Notes: generated by a model from the sequence alone, not told the origin. Counted from the stretch's first letter, positions 26,919-36,399 are shown. The stretch: 64,000 nt of DNA from Amycolatopsis oliviviridis (GCF_014654365.1 NZ_BNAY01000002.1:124001-188000), one strand, 5' to 3'. Numbers and translations are program-made.

Positions 26919-26957
26919 GTACCCAGGCGAGGGGTGTGGCGAAACCGGGCGGGGTAC
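26919..26957. promoter_or_regulatory. Back-to-back SigF-type promoters between STAS and USP genes
   Basis: On the minus strand GTTT (complement of 26942-26945), a 17-nt spacer and GGGTAC (complement of 26919-26924) point at the STAS gene. On the plus strand GTGT (26934-26937), N14 and GGGTAC (26952-26957) point at the universal stress protein. Both match the SigF/SigB consensus GTTT-N14-18-GGGTA of actinomycetes; the plus-strand -35 is the weaker. Confidence 0.6.
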
Positions 26958-27016
26958 TTCGGTGGCTTGAACGAGGCGAAAAGCGGGTATCACCGGCAAA
27001 ACGGAGGTGATGTCCC

Positions 27017-27880
27017 ATGTCCGCCGACCGAACCCTCCCCGGACCTGTCGTGACCGGTTTCGACGGATCGCCGGAGGCCCGCCGCGCCGTCGGCTGGGCG
27101 GCCGCCGAAGCGAAAGCGCGCGGCCTCGCCCTGTTCCTCGCGTACGCCGGGGACCCGGCCGAGGTGGAGCACGCGCGAGAACAGCTCGCGTCGATGACGG
27201 AAGCCCTGGAGCGGTCCGATCCCGGCCTCGACGTCCGCACGCTCGTCCGCGGCGGCACCCCCGAGCAGGTCCTGACCGCGATCGCCGAGGAGACGGACGC
27301 GGCGATGATCGTGCTGGGCGAATCCCACACCGGGCTGTTCACCCGGGCCGTCCTCGGCTCGACGGAATCCGGGGTGACCAAGACCGCCGGGCGTCCCGTC
27401 GTGGTCGTACGCGGGGAAGAGCCCGCGCCGGACGGGCCGGTGATCCTCGGCACCGACGGCTCCGAGCAGAGCGCGCAGGCGGCGGGTTTCGCGTTCGACT
27501 TCGCGTCTCGTCACGGGCTCACCGTGCACGCGGTCCACGTCGCGCGGATGCCGATCTGGGGTCCCGCGAGCGAACCCCTGCTCGGCGGGCCGGTCCTGGA
27601 TCCGGCACCCGGTCTCCCCCAGGAAGTCGCCGACGAACTCGTCGCCCGGCAGCTCAAGCCGTGGCAGGAGCGCTATCCGGACGTCTCCGTGGAGCTGGTG
27701 CACGGGGTCGGGCCCGCCGCGCAGGCGTTGACCGTGCAGTCCAGCGAGGCCGCGCTGCTGGTGCTCGGCCGGAGCGACCACGGTGACCTCCGGCGCCTGC
27801 TGCTCGGTTCGATCAGCGACGACGCGCTGCATCACGCGCACTGCCCGGTGGCGGTGGTCCGGACTCAGTCGGTCGGCTGA
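27017..27880 (+). CDS. Universal stress protein, two Usp domains
   Basis: 287 residues in two Usp domains (about 8-137 and 143-283). Each ends in the ATP-binding G-x2-G-x9-G(S/T) signature: LGESHTGLFTRAVLGST and LGRSDHGDLRRLLLGSISD. The tandem form is typical of actinobacterial Usp proteins induced in stationary phase or hypoxia. GGAGGTGAT precedes the start. The SigF-type promoter upstream fits stress induction. It stands alone as a transcription unit. Confidence 0.92.
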   Translation: MSADRTLPGPVVTGFDGSPEARRAVGWAAAEAKARGLALFLAYAGDPAEVEHAREQLASMTEALERSDPGLDVRTLVRGGTPEQVLTAIAEETDAAMIVLGESHTGLFTRAVLGSTESGVTKTAGRPVVVVRGEEPAPDGPVILGTDGSEQSAQAAGFAFDFASRHGLTVHAVHVARMPIWGPASEPLLGGPVLDPAPGLPQEVADELVARQLKPWQERYPDVSVELVHGVGPAAQALTVQSSEAALLVLGRSDHGDLRRLLLGSISDDALHHAHCPVAVVRTQSVG

Positions 27881-27890
27881 GTCCGGCGGG

Positions 27891-28250
27891 TCACGAAGAG
27901 GCGAGTTCTCCGAGCACCCGCTGTGAAGCGCGCAGTTCCGAGGCCATCACCACGCTGCTCGCGTGGGCTTGGGCGAGCGCGTGACCGACGTCGGCGACCT
28001 TGTCCCAGGCCTCTCCCGCCGTGTCCCCCGCGCCGATCCGCCCCGCCAGCAGGTGTTCTTCCAGCTGATCTTGCAGGCTGGGCAGGACGTGGGCTAGGTC
28101 ACCGGCGAGCTGCTGCAACGCGCCGATGGTCCGGCTGAGGTCGGCGGGCGAGGCAGGCTCGCCGTTGCGCATCCGACGGCACAAGTGGCGCGCGGCGCCT
28201 CCCGCCTGGGCGGCGAGCACGTACGGAGGCACCTCCGAATGGGGTCTCAT
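27891..28250 (-). CDS. Small helical protein of unknown function
   Basis: 119 residues, almost wholly helical, with two long amphipathic segments (SRTIGALQQLAGDLAHVLPS and VADVGHALAQAHASSVVMAS). There is no recognisable motif. It is convergent with the Usp gene, 10 nt apart. Its coding-type composition and lack of overlap with another gene support a real gene. Confidence 0.5.
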   Translation of the reverse strand: MRPHSEVPPYVLAAQAGGAARHLCRRMRNGEPASPADLSRTIGALQQLAGDLAHVLPSLQDQLEEHLLAGRIGAGDTAGEAWDKVADVGHALAQAHASSVVMASELRASQRVLGELASS

Positions 28251-28977
28251 ACCCCTCGAATACCCCCTCCGCGACCTGCGAAAACCAAGGGTCGTGAGTG
28301 GTAAGTGTCGTTAGAGCGGACCGGTATTTGCCTACCTACGCCTGAGCTGCGTGAGGGTGGCGGTTCCGTGGCTGCCAAGCTCGGACCTTGATCAACGGAA
28401 GATCCGGGACACTCAACGCCCCCAATCCTCCGTTGATCAAGATCGTGCCGGTCACGACCGGTGGCAGACGACGTGACAGGGGAAGATTCCGGACGCTCAA
28501 CGGCCGGAATCTTCCCCCGCCACCCGCACGAGACCGAGTGTGGAGGATTCAGGACGTTGCACCTCCCAAATCCTCCACATCCGAAAGCCAGCCATCTCAG
28601 TGGGTAAGCAATGCGAGTCCGTTAGAGCGGCACTTGCCACTCACGACCCATCCGACCCACTCGATACCGGCGCTTGCCCGCTTGCCTGTACATGAAGGCC
28701 CCCCTTGCTTGCGCCTGGCTCCGTGAAGGACCCCTTCATGTACTTGAGTCGCCGTGAAGGTCGAGTTTCCTCGGCTGAGCCGCGTGAAGGGGGCCTTCAC
28801 GCGCACCCGTCGTGACGTGTGGGGTTACTGGGGCGAATGAGGGTTCCTGAGGCGGCAAGGCGGTCCGTGAAGGGCCCCTTGAGGGACCCAGAGTCCGTGA
28901 AGGCCTCCTTCACTACCTTCCGGGTAGGCAAGGAGGCCTTCACGGACAGCAGGTGAGCAAGAGCCGGTACCGACGGC
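28251..28977. repeat. Palindrome array B (727 bp, related to array A)
   Basis: No gene is seen. The left part (about 28381-28625) repeats 20266-20460 in the same orientation, including the 16-bp GACCTTGATCAACGGA stem. The right part (about 28634-28975) is an inverted copy of 20474-20820, with the GTCCGTGAAGGCCTCCTT stem, the CGCGTGAAGGGGGCCTTCACGCG unit and the GTACATGAAGG unit in reverse order. The internal palindromes may terminate transcription between the helical protein gene and the biosynthetic cluster. Confidence 0.75.
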
Positions 28978-29991
28978 TCAGTGCACCCGCCGGTCCTCGG
29001 CCGTGCCCCGGTACCGGATCGTCCACAGGCTGCGCCGGATGTACGTACGCTGCAGCCAGCGGTCACGCCCGTTGTGCCGCGCGAAGAACTGCGACCGCGC
29101 GTGCAGGCCCTTCCGGTTGTTGATCAGCAGCGCCGTCCCCGGCTCCAGCTTGACCTGGTGCGCGACCTCGCGGCAGATCCGCTGCAGGTGCTCCAGCGCC
29201 TGCTCCGCCTCGACGGTCTCCCCCACCACGCCGTTGGCCGAGACCGCCACCTCCGGCGAGTCCGCCGGCCCCGAGATCACCGGTACGAGGTCGGACAGCA
29301 CGTCGGCCCCCTTGGCCACGTCGCGCACATAGCTGCCGGGCGCGTTGAGCCGGAACAGCGGACGACGCAGGACGTCGAGCACCTCCGGGTCCAGGGCGGC
29401 GGAGATGTCGCGGCCGTCGGCGTAATAGGTGACGGCTTCCTTGTTCCCGTCCTGGCGGACACAGTTCAGCACGAGGAAGTCCGGATTGGACACATCGTAA
29501 CGACCGACCTCGTCGTGCACGATGTCGTTGTGGAAGTTCAGGAACACGTGCGAACTCTGGTTGGTCTGGCTCGTCGCGCCCGCCGAAACCGGGACGACGT
29601 CGTGCACGAGCCGCCCGCTCTTCTCGGTGGTGAACCCGACGGGTTCGCCCAGCAGCTGGCTCAGTCCCAAAAGGACGGTCTCGGCGACGAAGGTATTCTT
29701 GTCCTTGCTGGGTTCCCCGTCGATCGGCGTCTCCGGCAGCTCCGGGTCCACCGGCAGGTTGCGCACGAGCGCGACACCGGGGGTGTCGACGTGCCTGCCG
29801 AAGTCCAGGATCGTCTGCAACTGGTCGATGGGCAGCTTCGAGAACGTGACCCGGAGCATCGCCAGCGACCGGTCGATGTCTCCGACCGGGTTCGCGAAGG
29901 ACCGCAGGTCGTTCCCGATGCTGTCCCGGACCTCGTCGGGAAGCACGACTTCGGCGAAGGTGCTGACTAGGGTTTCCTGCTTGCTGGTCAT
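28978..29991 (-). CDS. Fe(II)/2-oxoglutarate dioxygenase, clavaminate-synthase-like
   Basis: 337 residues of the TauD/CAS-like superfamily that contains the amino acid beta-hydroxylases VioC, AsnO and OrfP. The metal triad is visible: NFHNDIVHDEVG holds the first His and Asp (about residues 156-158), and KGLHARSQF holds the distal His. An Arg-rich tail (RDRWLQRTYIRRS) fits 2-oxoglutarate binding. It probably hydroxylates a free or peptide-bound amino acid of the pathway. It is the last gene of operon 2, 6 nt after the antiporter gene. Confidence 0.87.
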   Translation of the reverse strand: MTSKQETLVSTFAEVVLPDEVRDSIGNDLRSFANPVGDIDRSLAMLRVTFSKLPIDQLQTILDFGRHVDTPGVALVRNLPVDPELPETPIDGEPSKDKNTFVAETVLLGLSQLLGEPVGFTTEKSGRLVHDVVPVSAGATSQTNQSSHVFLNFHNDIVHDEVGRYDVSNPDFLVLNCVRQDGNKEAVTYYADGRDISAALDPEVLDVLRRPLFRLNAPGSYVRDVAKGADVLSDLVPVISGPADSPEVAVSANGVVGETVEAEQALEHLQRICREVAHQVKLEPGTALLINNRKGLHARSQFFARHNGRDRWLQRTYIRRSLWTIRYRGTAEDRRVH

Positions 29992-29997
29992 GGTGTC

Positions 29998-31419
29998 CTA
30001 TCTACTTTCCGCCGCCGCTGGACCGGCGGTCTTCTCCGAGTCCTTTTCGGACTTCTTCCCGAACTTGGCGATGAGGGTGAGCGCGGGGGCGGTGGCGATC
30101 GTCGAAACCAGCGTCATGATCACGAGCATCGCGAACACCGTCGGGCTGATCACCTTCAGCTGGAGGCCGACGTTGAGCACCACCAGTTCCGTCAGCCCCC
30201 GGCAGTTCATCAGCGCCCCGAGCGACAGCGACTCGCGCCAGCCGACACCGGTCAGCCGGGCCGCGGTGGTGCTGCCCGCCCATTTCCCGAACACCGCCAC
30301 CGCGGTGACCGCGAGGGTCCACAGCCACAGCGATCCGGAGCCGAGCAGGCTGAATTCGGTGTGCAAACCGGTGTAGGCGAAGAACAGCGGCAGCAGCAGG
30401 GTCAGTGTCACGCTGCCGAGCTTCCCGGCGGCGCGGGCGACGACCGGGTCCTTCCTCGGCGCGATCACGCCGAACAGGAAGGCGCCGAAGAGCGCGTGGA
30501 TGCCGATCTCGTTGGTGGCCAGGGCCGACAGCATGATCCCGCCGAGCAGGATCGCGAGGACCGCGGGCTCCGGCACCCGGGCGAGCACCTTGACCAGCAG
30601 CGGCCGCACGACGTAGAGCATCAGCACGACGAAGACCAGGGTGAGCCCGACGGTCAGGAAGACCTCCGACGGCGCGCCGCCCTGACTGACGGCGACCACG
30701 ACGGCGAGCAGGCACCACGCGGCGACGTCGTCGACGGCGGCGCAGGTGAGCGCGAGCGCGCCCAGCGGGGTCTTCGAAATCCCCCGGTCGGTCAGGATCC
30801 GCGCCAGCACCGGGAACGCCGTCACGCTCATGGAGACCGCGATGAACAGCCCGAACGGCAGGAAGCCGACGTCACCGCCGAAGACCGGGTACATGCCGAG
30901 CGCGAGCACGATGCCGGAGACCATCGGCAGCGCGATACTGACCTGGCTGACCGTCGCCGCGGTGAACCCGCGTTTGCGCACCGCGTCGAGGTCGATCTCG
31001 GAACCGACCAGGTACATGAAGAAGATCAGGCCCAGCTGCGCCAGGATGTTGATCGCCGAGACCACCCCGCCGGGGAACAGCCAGCCGAACGCGCCGGGCC
31101 AGACGAGCCCGAACAGTGACGGTCCCAGCAGGATGCCCGCGACGATCTCGCCGATCACCGGGGGCTGGCCGAGGCGCTTGGCCAGCACGCCGGCCAGGTA
31201 GCAGGCGCCGAGGATCACCGGCAGCGCGACCAGCAGGCGCGCGTAGGTGTCGGGTCCGGCGCTCGCCGCCTTGGCCGCCGTGCCCGCGACGGGTTCGTAG
31301 GCCGAGCCCAGCCCGAGCACCACGACGACCACCACCGCGGGCACCGCGATCAGCATCGTCCCGACCAGGACCCGGCGCAGCGTGGTACGCCCGGTCCGCT
31401 CCCGCGCAGCTGACTCCAT
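29998..31419 (-). CDS. CPA2-type cation/proton antiporter
   Basis: 473 residues from the ATG at 31419 (AAGGAG upstream; an earlier ATG lacks one). About 12-13 membrane segments are visible. The ion-binding pair is in TCAAVDDVAAW, and the N-terminal IVAGILLGPSLFG is typical of the KefB/NapA family. The C-terminus is a short charged cytoplasmic tail with no RCK domain. It lies inside the biosynthetic operon, between the DDAH-like and dioxygenase genes, so it could export a cationic product or maintain pH, or simply help resistance. Confidence 0.88.
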   Translation of the reverse strand: MESAARERTGRTTLRRVLVGTMLIAVPAVVVVVVLGLGSAYEPVAGTAAKAASAGPDTYARLLVALPVILGACYLAGVLAKRLGQPPVIGEIVAGILLGPSLFGLVWPGAFGWLFPGGVVSAINILAQLGLIFFMYLVGSEIDLDAVRKRGFTAATVSQVSIALPMVSGIVLALGMYPVFGGDVGFLPFGLFIAVSMSVTAFPVLARILTDRGISKTPLGALALTCAAVDDVAAWCLLAVVVAVSQGGAPSEVFLTVGLTLVFVVLMLYVVRPLLVKVLARVPEPAVLAILLGGIMLSALATNEIGIHALFGAFLFGVIAPRKDPVVARAAGKLGSVTLTLLLPLFFAYTGLHTEFSLLGSGSLWLWTLAVTAVAVFGKWAGSTTAARLTGVGWRESLSLGALMNCRGLTELVVLNVGLQLKVISPTVFAMLVIMTLVSTIATAPALTLIAKFGKKSEKDSEKTAGPAAAESR

Positions 31420-31429
31420 GGAGTTCTCC

Positions 31430-32242
31430 TTAACCGGCACGCAATTCCAGCGTGCAGCATTTGACGCTGCCGCCCGCCTTCAGCAATTCGGACAACTCGG
31501 CACCGATGGGTTCGAAACCGTGTTCCCGCAATTGCGCGGTCAGCCCGGTGGCCGCTTGCGGGAGCACGACGTGCTTTCCGTCCGACACGGCGTTGAGCCC
31601 GAAGACGGCGGCGTCGCGCTCCGAGGCCAGGATCGCGTCGGGGTACATCTCCTTGAGCACCAGGCGGCTGTCCTCGGAGAACGCCTCCGGGTAGTACATG
31701 ACCGTGTCGTCGTCCAGCACGGCGAGCGCCGTGTCGAGGTGGTAGTACCGCGGGTCGATCAGCGTCAGCCCGATCACGGGACAACCGAAGAACTCTCGGG
31801 ATTCGTTGTGCGCCTCGGGATTGGTGCGGAACCCGGTCCCGGCGAGGATCTTCTTCCCGGCGACGAGATAGTCGCCCTCCCCCTCGTTGACCCATTGCGC
31901 CTGCCGCACGTAGCGATACCCGTTGGCCCGGAACCACTCCAGGTACGCGTCGGACTCGCCTGCACGCTGCATGTGATGGAACCGCGCGACGAGGACCTGC
32001 CCGTTGACCACGGTGGCGCCGTTGGCCGCGAACACCATGTCGGGCAGGCCCGGCACGGGTTCGAGGAGATCGACGCGATGCCCCAGGTCGACATAGAGAT
32101 CGTGCAGCCACTCCCATTGGGCGAGGGCCAGCTCGGTGTACGTGGGCTTCTTCGGGTCCATCCAGGGATTGATCGAGTACTCGACGTCGAAGTACGTCGG
32201 TCTGACCATCAGGTAATGCCGTTGAGTGGCTGTCCGTGACAC
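31430..32242 (-). CDS. DDAH/amidinotransferase-fold guanidino hydrolase
   Basis: 270 residues from the GTG at 32242, with GGAGG upstream. The pentein fold shows its catalytic set: GEGDYLVAG (acidic pair), PRYYHLDTALAVL (His-Asp of the amidino group) and near the C-terminus SVKCCTLEL with the nucleophilic Cys. The N-terminus (MVRPTYFDVEYSINPWM) is the DDAH signature. Family members turn arginine or N-methylarginine into citrulline, or transfer amidino groups. In this cluster it may remove or move an amidino group on the product. Ten nt separate it from the antiporter gene. Confidence 0.85.
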   Translation of the reverse strand: MSRTATQRHYLMVRPTYFDVEYSINPWMDPKKPTYTELALAQWEWLHDLYVDLGHRVDLLEPVPGLPDMVFAANGATVVNGQVLVARFHHMQRAGESDAYLEWFRANGYRYVRQAQWVNEGEGDYLVAGKKILAGTGFRTNPEAHNESREFFGCPVIGLTLIDPRYYHLDTALAVLDDDTVMYYPEAFSEDSRLVLKEMYPDAILASERDAAVFGLNAVSDGKHVVLPQAATGLTAQLREHGFEPIGAELSELLKAGGSVKCCTLELRAG

Positions 32243-32321
32243 GCTTCCTCCACGCGGTTTTGGGCGTCTTCCTCCACCGGGCCCTGGGTAAGGGTCCGGT
32301 TTCGCGGAACGGGATCCCTTG

Positions 32322-33575
32322 CTATTTCTGGGTTTCGCTGAGCTTGACCTCGATCTTCCCGGCCAGGTCGTTCGCGTTGCGCATGGCTTCGTCGAACGAC
32401 GCGCCGAGCGCGCCGATGCCGCCGAAGATGTTGTTGCCGAGCGGCGGGCGCTTGATCAGGTCGCCCGGCTTCGCGAAGATCTTGAGGTAGTACAGGGCTT
32501 CCGACTCGTTCACCGCGGGCGGGACGTCGATCGAGGCGATCACGCCGCCGGGGCAGATCAGGCACATCGCGGCCGTGTGCAGCCCGGTCGGGCTGAAGTG
32601 GTGGACGTCCGGCCGCACGCCGCGGGAGACGTCCATCAGCCCCCTGATCGGGTCGTATCCGGCCGAAAGCCGCGCCATGTGGTCGAGTCCCCCGCCACCG
32701 GGACGGACGGCGATCTCCAGCAGGAACGGTTTGCCCTGGTGGAAGCGGATCTCGGCGTGCAGCGCGCCGCGGGTGATGCCCTGTGCCCGCACCCCGGCGG
32801 TCACCACGGCGTGCACCTCGGCCACCTGGTCCGGGGTCAGTGACGTCGGCGCGTGGTGCACGTCGTCGTCGAAGGTCTCGCCTTCCGAAGTGACCCTGTC
32901 CACAATGGACCCCAGATAGACCTCGTCGTCCCACGCGAGCGCCTCGATGAGATGTTCGTGACCGTCCAGAAAGGACTCGACGAGCAGGCCGTGCGGACCG
33001 AGGTCCAGTCCTTCGGCCTCCATGTTGTACCAGGTCATCCGGTCGATGCCTTCGCGTGCCTGCGCGTAGCGCTCCCGCATCTTCTCCTCGTCATCGACGC
33101 GGAAGACGAAGTTGCTGGCCGCCCCGAGCGTCGGCTTCAGGATCACCGGGTAGCCGAAGTCTTCGGCCGCCTGCAGGGCCGAGTCGAGGTCCTCGACGAA
33201 CCGGTAGTCCGGATGCGCGGCACCGCCCTTTTCGTGCGCCTGCCGCATGATCAGCTTGTTGCGGCTCGTGCGGGCCGCGTCCACGCCGATGCCGGGCAGG
33301 CCGAGGGCCTCGGCCACCGCGGCGACCAGGACGACCCCGGACTCGGAGAAGGTGAGCACGCCGTCGAAGGACTCCTCCGCGTGCCAGGCCTTCGCGTGCT
33401 CGATCAGGTCGTCGATGTGGTTGCTGCCGGCGATCCGGTAGCGCTCGGACGGCCAGAGATCCTCGGTGCCGACCCCGTTGAGCACGTACAGCACCCCGCC
33501 GAAGTCCTCGATCTGCTGGTACCGGGGCAGGTAGTAGTAGGAGTTCTGGCTGGCTTCCAGCGCGAGCAGTTTCAC
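32322..33575 (-). CDS. ATP-grasp ligase (cluster ligase 1)
   Basis: 417 residues from the GTG at 33575, which overlaps the upstream stop (GTGA). It has the ATP-grasp fold: YPVILKPTLGAASNFVFRV carries the adenine-side Lys, and LHAEIRFHQGKPFLLEIAVR, followed by P-G-G-G-G, carries the metal-binding Glu residues. The N-terminal Rossmann-like part starts VKLLALEASQNSYYY. ATP-grasp enzymes join a carboxylate (as acyl phosphate) to an amine, as in dapdiamide or alanyl-anticapsin ligases. It is one of three in the cluster. Confidence 0.87.
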   Translation of the reverse strand: MKLLALEASQNSYYYLPRYQQIEDFGGVLYVLNGVGTEDLWPSERYRIAGSNHIDDLIEHAKAWHAEESFDGVLTFSESGVVLVAAVAEALGLPGIGVDAARTSRNKLIMRQAHEKGGAAHPDYRFVEDLDSALQAAEDFGYPVILKPTLGAASNFVFRVDDEEKMRERYAQAREGIDRMTWYNMEAEGLDLGPHGLLVESFLDGHEHLIEALAWDDEVYLGSIVDRVTSEGETFDDDVHHAPTSLTPDQVAEVHAVVTAGVRAQGITRGALHAEIRFHQGKPFLLEIAVRPGGGGLDHMARLSAGYDPIRGLMDVSRGVRPDVHHFSPTGLHTAAMCLICPGGVIASIDVPPAVNESEALYYLKIFAKPGDLIKRPPLGNNIFGGIGALGASFDEAMRNANDLAGKIEVKLSETQK

Positions 33576-34729
33576 GACACACCTCGTAGGGCAGGACGGA
33601 TCGGATGGACGCCGGACGCGCGCACGAGCGGCCGGTCGAGCGGTTCGAGTCCGGTCGGGGCCGGAGCCGCGCCGGTCAGGCGCGCGGCCAGGGACCGGGC
33701 GATCAGCGGGGCGAACTTGAACGACGAGCCGCCGCACGCCGCGTAGGACAGGACCCGGTCGCCGAGGACGGCGAGCATCGGGCCGAGGGTGGAGCGCCGG
33801 GCCAGGTAGTGGCAGTCCCGGGTGTCGATCAGCCAGTCCCGGCGGAAGCCCGGGATCAGCGCGGTGAAGGTGTCGATCAGGTGCTCACGCCACCACGAGG
33901 GCGCCGTGGGACCACCGATCTCGTCGACGACCCGGCAGGCGCTCGCGGCGCTGAGTTTCAACGGCGTCCCGGCGACCGGCGGCACCAGCCACGCGCCGCC
34001 GGTGGAGCCGAGCGAGGTGATCGCCGGTGTCGCCGCCCAGGCGGCGGCGTCGGCCGGCGGGACGTCGCAGTAGAGCAGCGTCTGCCGGTGCAGCACGAGT
34101 TCCCTCGCCAGTTCGGGGGCCAGCAGCTCCCGTGACCACGGGCCCGCCGCCAGCAGGACCGCGTCGCCCCGCAGGATCCCGCCGTCGGCGAGCCGGACCT
34201 CGGCCCGGTCGGCGTCGACCCCGATCACCTTGCGGTGCGGATGGAGCTCCGCGTTCGCCCGCCAGCGCAGCCAACCGGCGCACGCCGCCAATACCCGGTC
34301 GGCCAGCAGGATCCCGGCGTGCGATTCGAAGACCGCGCCCGTCCCGGGAACAAACCCGGCGTGCGGGAATTCGGCGGCGAGTTCGTCCGCGCCGAACACT
34401 TCGGCCTTGGAGCCGGCCGCGTTCAGCAGGTCCCGCACGGCCGTCGCCTCGCCCGCCGCGACCGCGGTGAGCGCGCCGGACTGTTCGTAGAACGCCGTGG
34501 ACAAAAGATGTTCGAGTTCGATCCACGCGTGATGCGCGCCGACCGCGGCCGACGTGGTGGCGAGGTCACCGGGGTGCAAGGCACGCAACACGCGATGCCG
34601 GTCGAACGACGTGGCGCCGGTGAACGGGATGTCCGCCTGGTCGGCGAGCACCACCTCGTGCCCGGCCGACACGCATTCCACGGCGGTCAGCAACGCGATG
34701 ACTCCGCAGCCCGCGAGCACGACTCGCAT
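33572..34729 (-). CDS. FAD-dependent amine oxidase (sarcosine/D-amino-acid-oxidase type)
   Basis: 385 residues. The N-terminal dinucleotide fold is VVLAGCGVIALLTAVE, and the C-terminal FAD segment is VLSYAACGGSSFKFAPLIA, a hallmark of the DAO/sarcosine oxidase family. GGGGGAAGG precedes the ATG at 34729. In the s56-p1 and triacsin pathways a member of this family oxidatively cleaves the lysine-hydrazine adduct to release a 2-hydrazino acid. That is the proposed job here, because the N-hydroxylase, cupin and MetRS-like genes are also present. Two small hairpins lie in the 101-bp gap upstream (34761-34776 and 34781-34800). Confidence 0.85.
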   Translation of the reverse strand: MRVVLAGCGVIALLTAVECVSAGHEVVLADQADIPFTGATSFDRHRVLRALHPGDLATTSAAVGAHHAWIELEHLLSTAFYEQSGALTAVAAGEATAVRDLLNAAGSKAEVFGADELAAEFPHAGFVPGTGAVFESHAGILLADRVLAACAGWLRWRANAELHPHRKVIGVDADRAEVRLADGGILRGDAVLLAAGPWSRELLAPELARELVLHRQTLLYCDVPPADAAAWAATPAITSLGSTGGAWLVPPVAGTPLKLSAASACRVVDEIGGPTAPSWWREHLIDTFTALIPGFRRDWLIDTRDCHYLARRSTLGPMLAVLGDRVLSYAACGGSSFKFAPLIARSLAARLTGAAPAPTGLEPLDRPLVRASGVHPIRPALRGVS

Positions 34730-34830
34730 GGCCTTCCCCCTCCGGGCGAGACTTCGTTCGGGCACCACGGGGTGCCGGACGCCACGGCTGGGGACGTGGC
34801 ATCCGGGCCTTACCCCGTTTGGGCAAGGAA

Positions 34831-36399
34831 TCAGGAAGCGCGGGGGGTCACGAACGTGTCGTTGATGACGTAGCCGTCGAGGCCGTACGTCTCCCCGTAC
34901 TCGATGAGATCGCTGGTGCGGTTGAGGAAACCGCGCCCGTTGTTGTTCAGCGAGGTGTTGCACAGCACGCTGAACCCGGTCTGCTCACGGAACGCCTCGA
35001 GGAGGTCGGTGATGCCGGCGTTGCGTTCCCGCGTCACCGTCTGGGTGCGCGCCGTCCCGTCGACATGCGTGATCGCCTTCAGCTCGTCGGAGGTGACGTG
35101 GTTGAAGTACAGCATGTACGGGTCCTGCACAGAACCGACGAACCACTTGGGCGCGTCGGATTCCAGCGCGATCGGGGCGATCGGACGGTACTCCTCGCGA
35201 CGCTTGATCTTGTTGAGCCGCACGGTGGTGTCCACGGTGAACGGCGCGGCGAGGATGGACCGGTTGCCCAGGGCCCGAGGGCCCATCTCGTACCGGCCGC
35301 GGGCCCAGCCGATGATGTTGCCGTCCTTGATGTACCGGGCGACCTCGCTCGCCACGAGCGGCCGCGTCTCGTACTTGGCCGGGTCCGGGACGACGTCCTC
35401 GACGAAGTTCTCCCCCGCGTAGACGTCCCACTCGATGGTCGCCTGTCCGGTGTAGAACCACTGCGCGTCGATGGCCGTGCCCAGCGCGGAACCACTGTCG
35501 TTGGGGCACGGCGGGACGAACACCGACGAGAACAGGCCGCTCTCACGCCACAACCGGTTCCAATCGCAGTTCAAGCCGCAGCCGCCGGAGATCAGCAGCG
35601 GCAGGCCTTCGGTCAGGTTCTCTTTCGCGTAGTCGTAGAACCGGTTGAAGATCGCTTGCGAATGCTTCGCCGCGGCGTTGCGGTACTCCTGCGACCAGAC
35701 GCCCGCGTTGTACAGATGGGACCAGGACATCTCCTCTTTGGACAGACCGAGGATGATGCCGTCGCGGTCGAGGATGAAGTCGATGGTCTTCTGCTCGTCG
35801 GGGGTGAGCGGGCCCGGTTCGGCGAATCCGGTCAGCGCCATCTGCTTGCCGGCGTCGTTGAACCGGAACTTCCCCTTGCCGAGCGGGAAACCCGGGTCCG
35901 CCAGCGCGAAAAGGTACGCGTACTTCGCGCCGGGGTCGGTCAGCACATGCTGCAGGTGAGTGGCCTCGCCGCGCTCGTCGATCCGGTAGAAGTCCCCGAT
36001 GTTGCCTTCCCACACCAGGGAGTAGTACGCCTGACCGGGAGCGGCCGGGGCCATCCCGAGGGAGGTGTAGATGTGCGAGCGCTCGTGGGTGGAGGAGAAG
36101 TAGCGCACGTCCTTGCCGAAGAACTTGCCGGCTTCGTCCGAGATCGCGCCTTCGCCGACACCGAAGTACCCGGTGCGAGACGGCGGTTCCACCGAGAACT
36201 CACCCTTGACCCAGCCCCCGAGCGCGACCACGTCGGGCTGCTTGTCGAGCATGCCCGCCGCGCGCGCCATCAGCTCGCCGGTGATCCGGTCGTAGCGCGG
36301 GTAGTTGTCCTTTTCCGACTCCAGCGCGAACAGCAGCTTGCCGTCCTCGATGGCCACGATCCCGCCATCGTGGCCCTCTTTCATCGACAGAATCAGCAT
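34831..36399 (-). CDS. NodU/CmcH-type carbamoyltransferase
   Basis: 522 residues, the full length of the family. The N-terminal TsaD-like domain has the metal His pair in STHERSH (about residue 105) and SGGCGLNCDWN, which holds the binding loop. The C-terminal YrdC-like domain starts near 370 with RGRYEMGPRALGNRSILAAP and contains FSVLCNTSLNNNG. These enzymes make carbamoyl-AMP from carbamoyl phosphate and transfer the carbamoyl group to a hydroxyl or amine. It is the first gene of operon 2 and carries the shared promoter motif 57 bp upstream. Confidence 0.93.
   Translation of the reverse strand: MLILSMKEGHDGGIVAIEDGKLLFALESEKDNYPRYDRITGELMARAAGMLDKQPDVVALGGWVKGEFSVEPPSRTGYFGVGEGAISDEAGKFFGKDVRYFSSTHERSHIYTSLGMAPAAPGQAYYSLVWEGNIGDFYRIDERGEATHLQHVLTDPGAKYAYLFALADPGFPLGKGKFRFNDAGKQMALTGFAEPGPLTPDEQKTIDFILDRDGIILGLSKEEMSWSHLYNAGVWSQEYRNAAAKHSQAIFNRFYDYAKENLTEGLPLLISGGCGLNCDWNRLWRESGLFSSVFVPPCPNDSGSALGTAIDAQWFYTGQATIEWDVYAGENFVEDVVPDPAKYETRPLVASEVARYIKDGNIIGWARGRYEMGPRALGNRSILAAPFTVDTTVRLNKIKRREEYRPIAPIALESDAPKWFVGSVQDPYMLYFNHVTSDELKAITHVDGTARTQTVTRERNAGITDLLEAFREQTGFSVLCNTSLNNNGRGFLNRTSDLIEYGETYGLDGYVINDTFVTPRAS

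Noticed and set aside
20101..28977. CRISPR array
   Set aside because: The repeats are palindromes of different sizes without regular spacing or equal spacers, and there are no cas genes.
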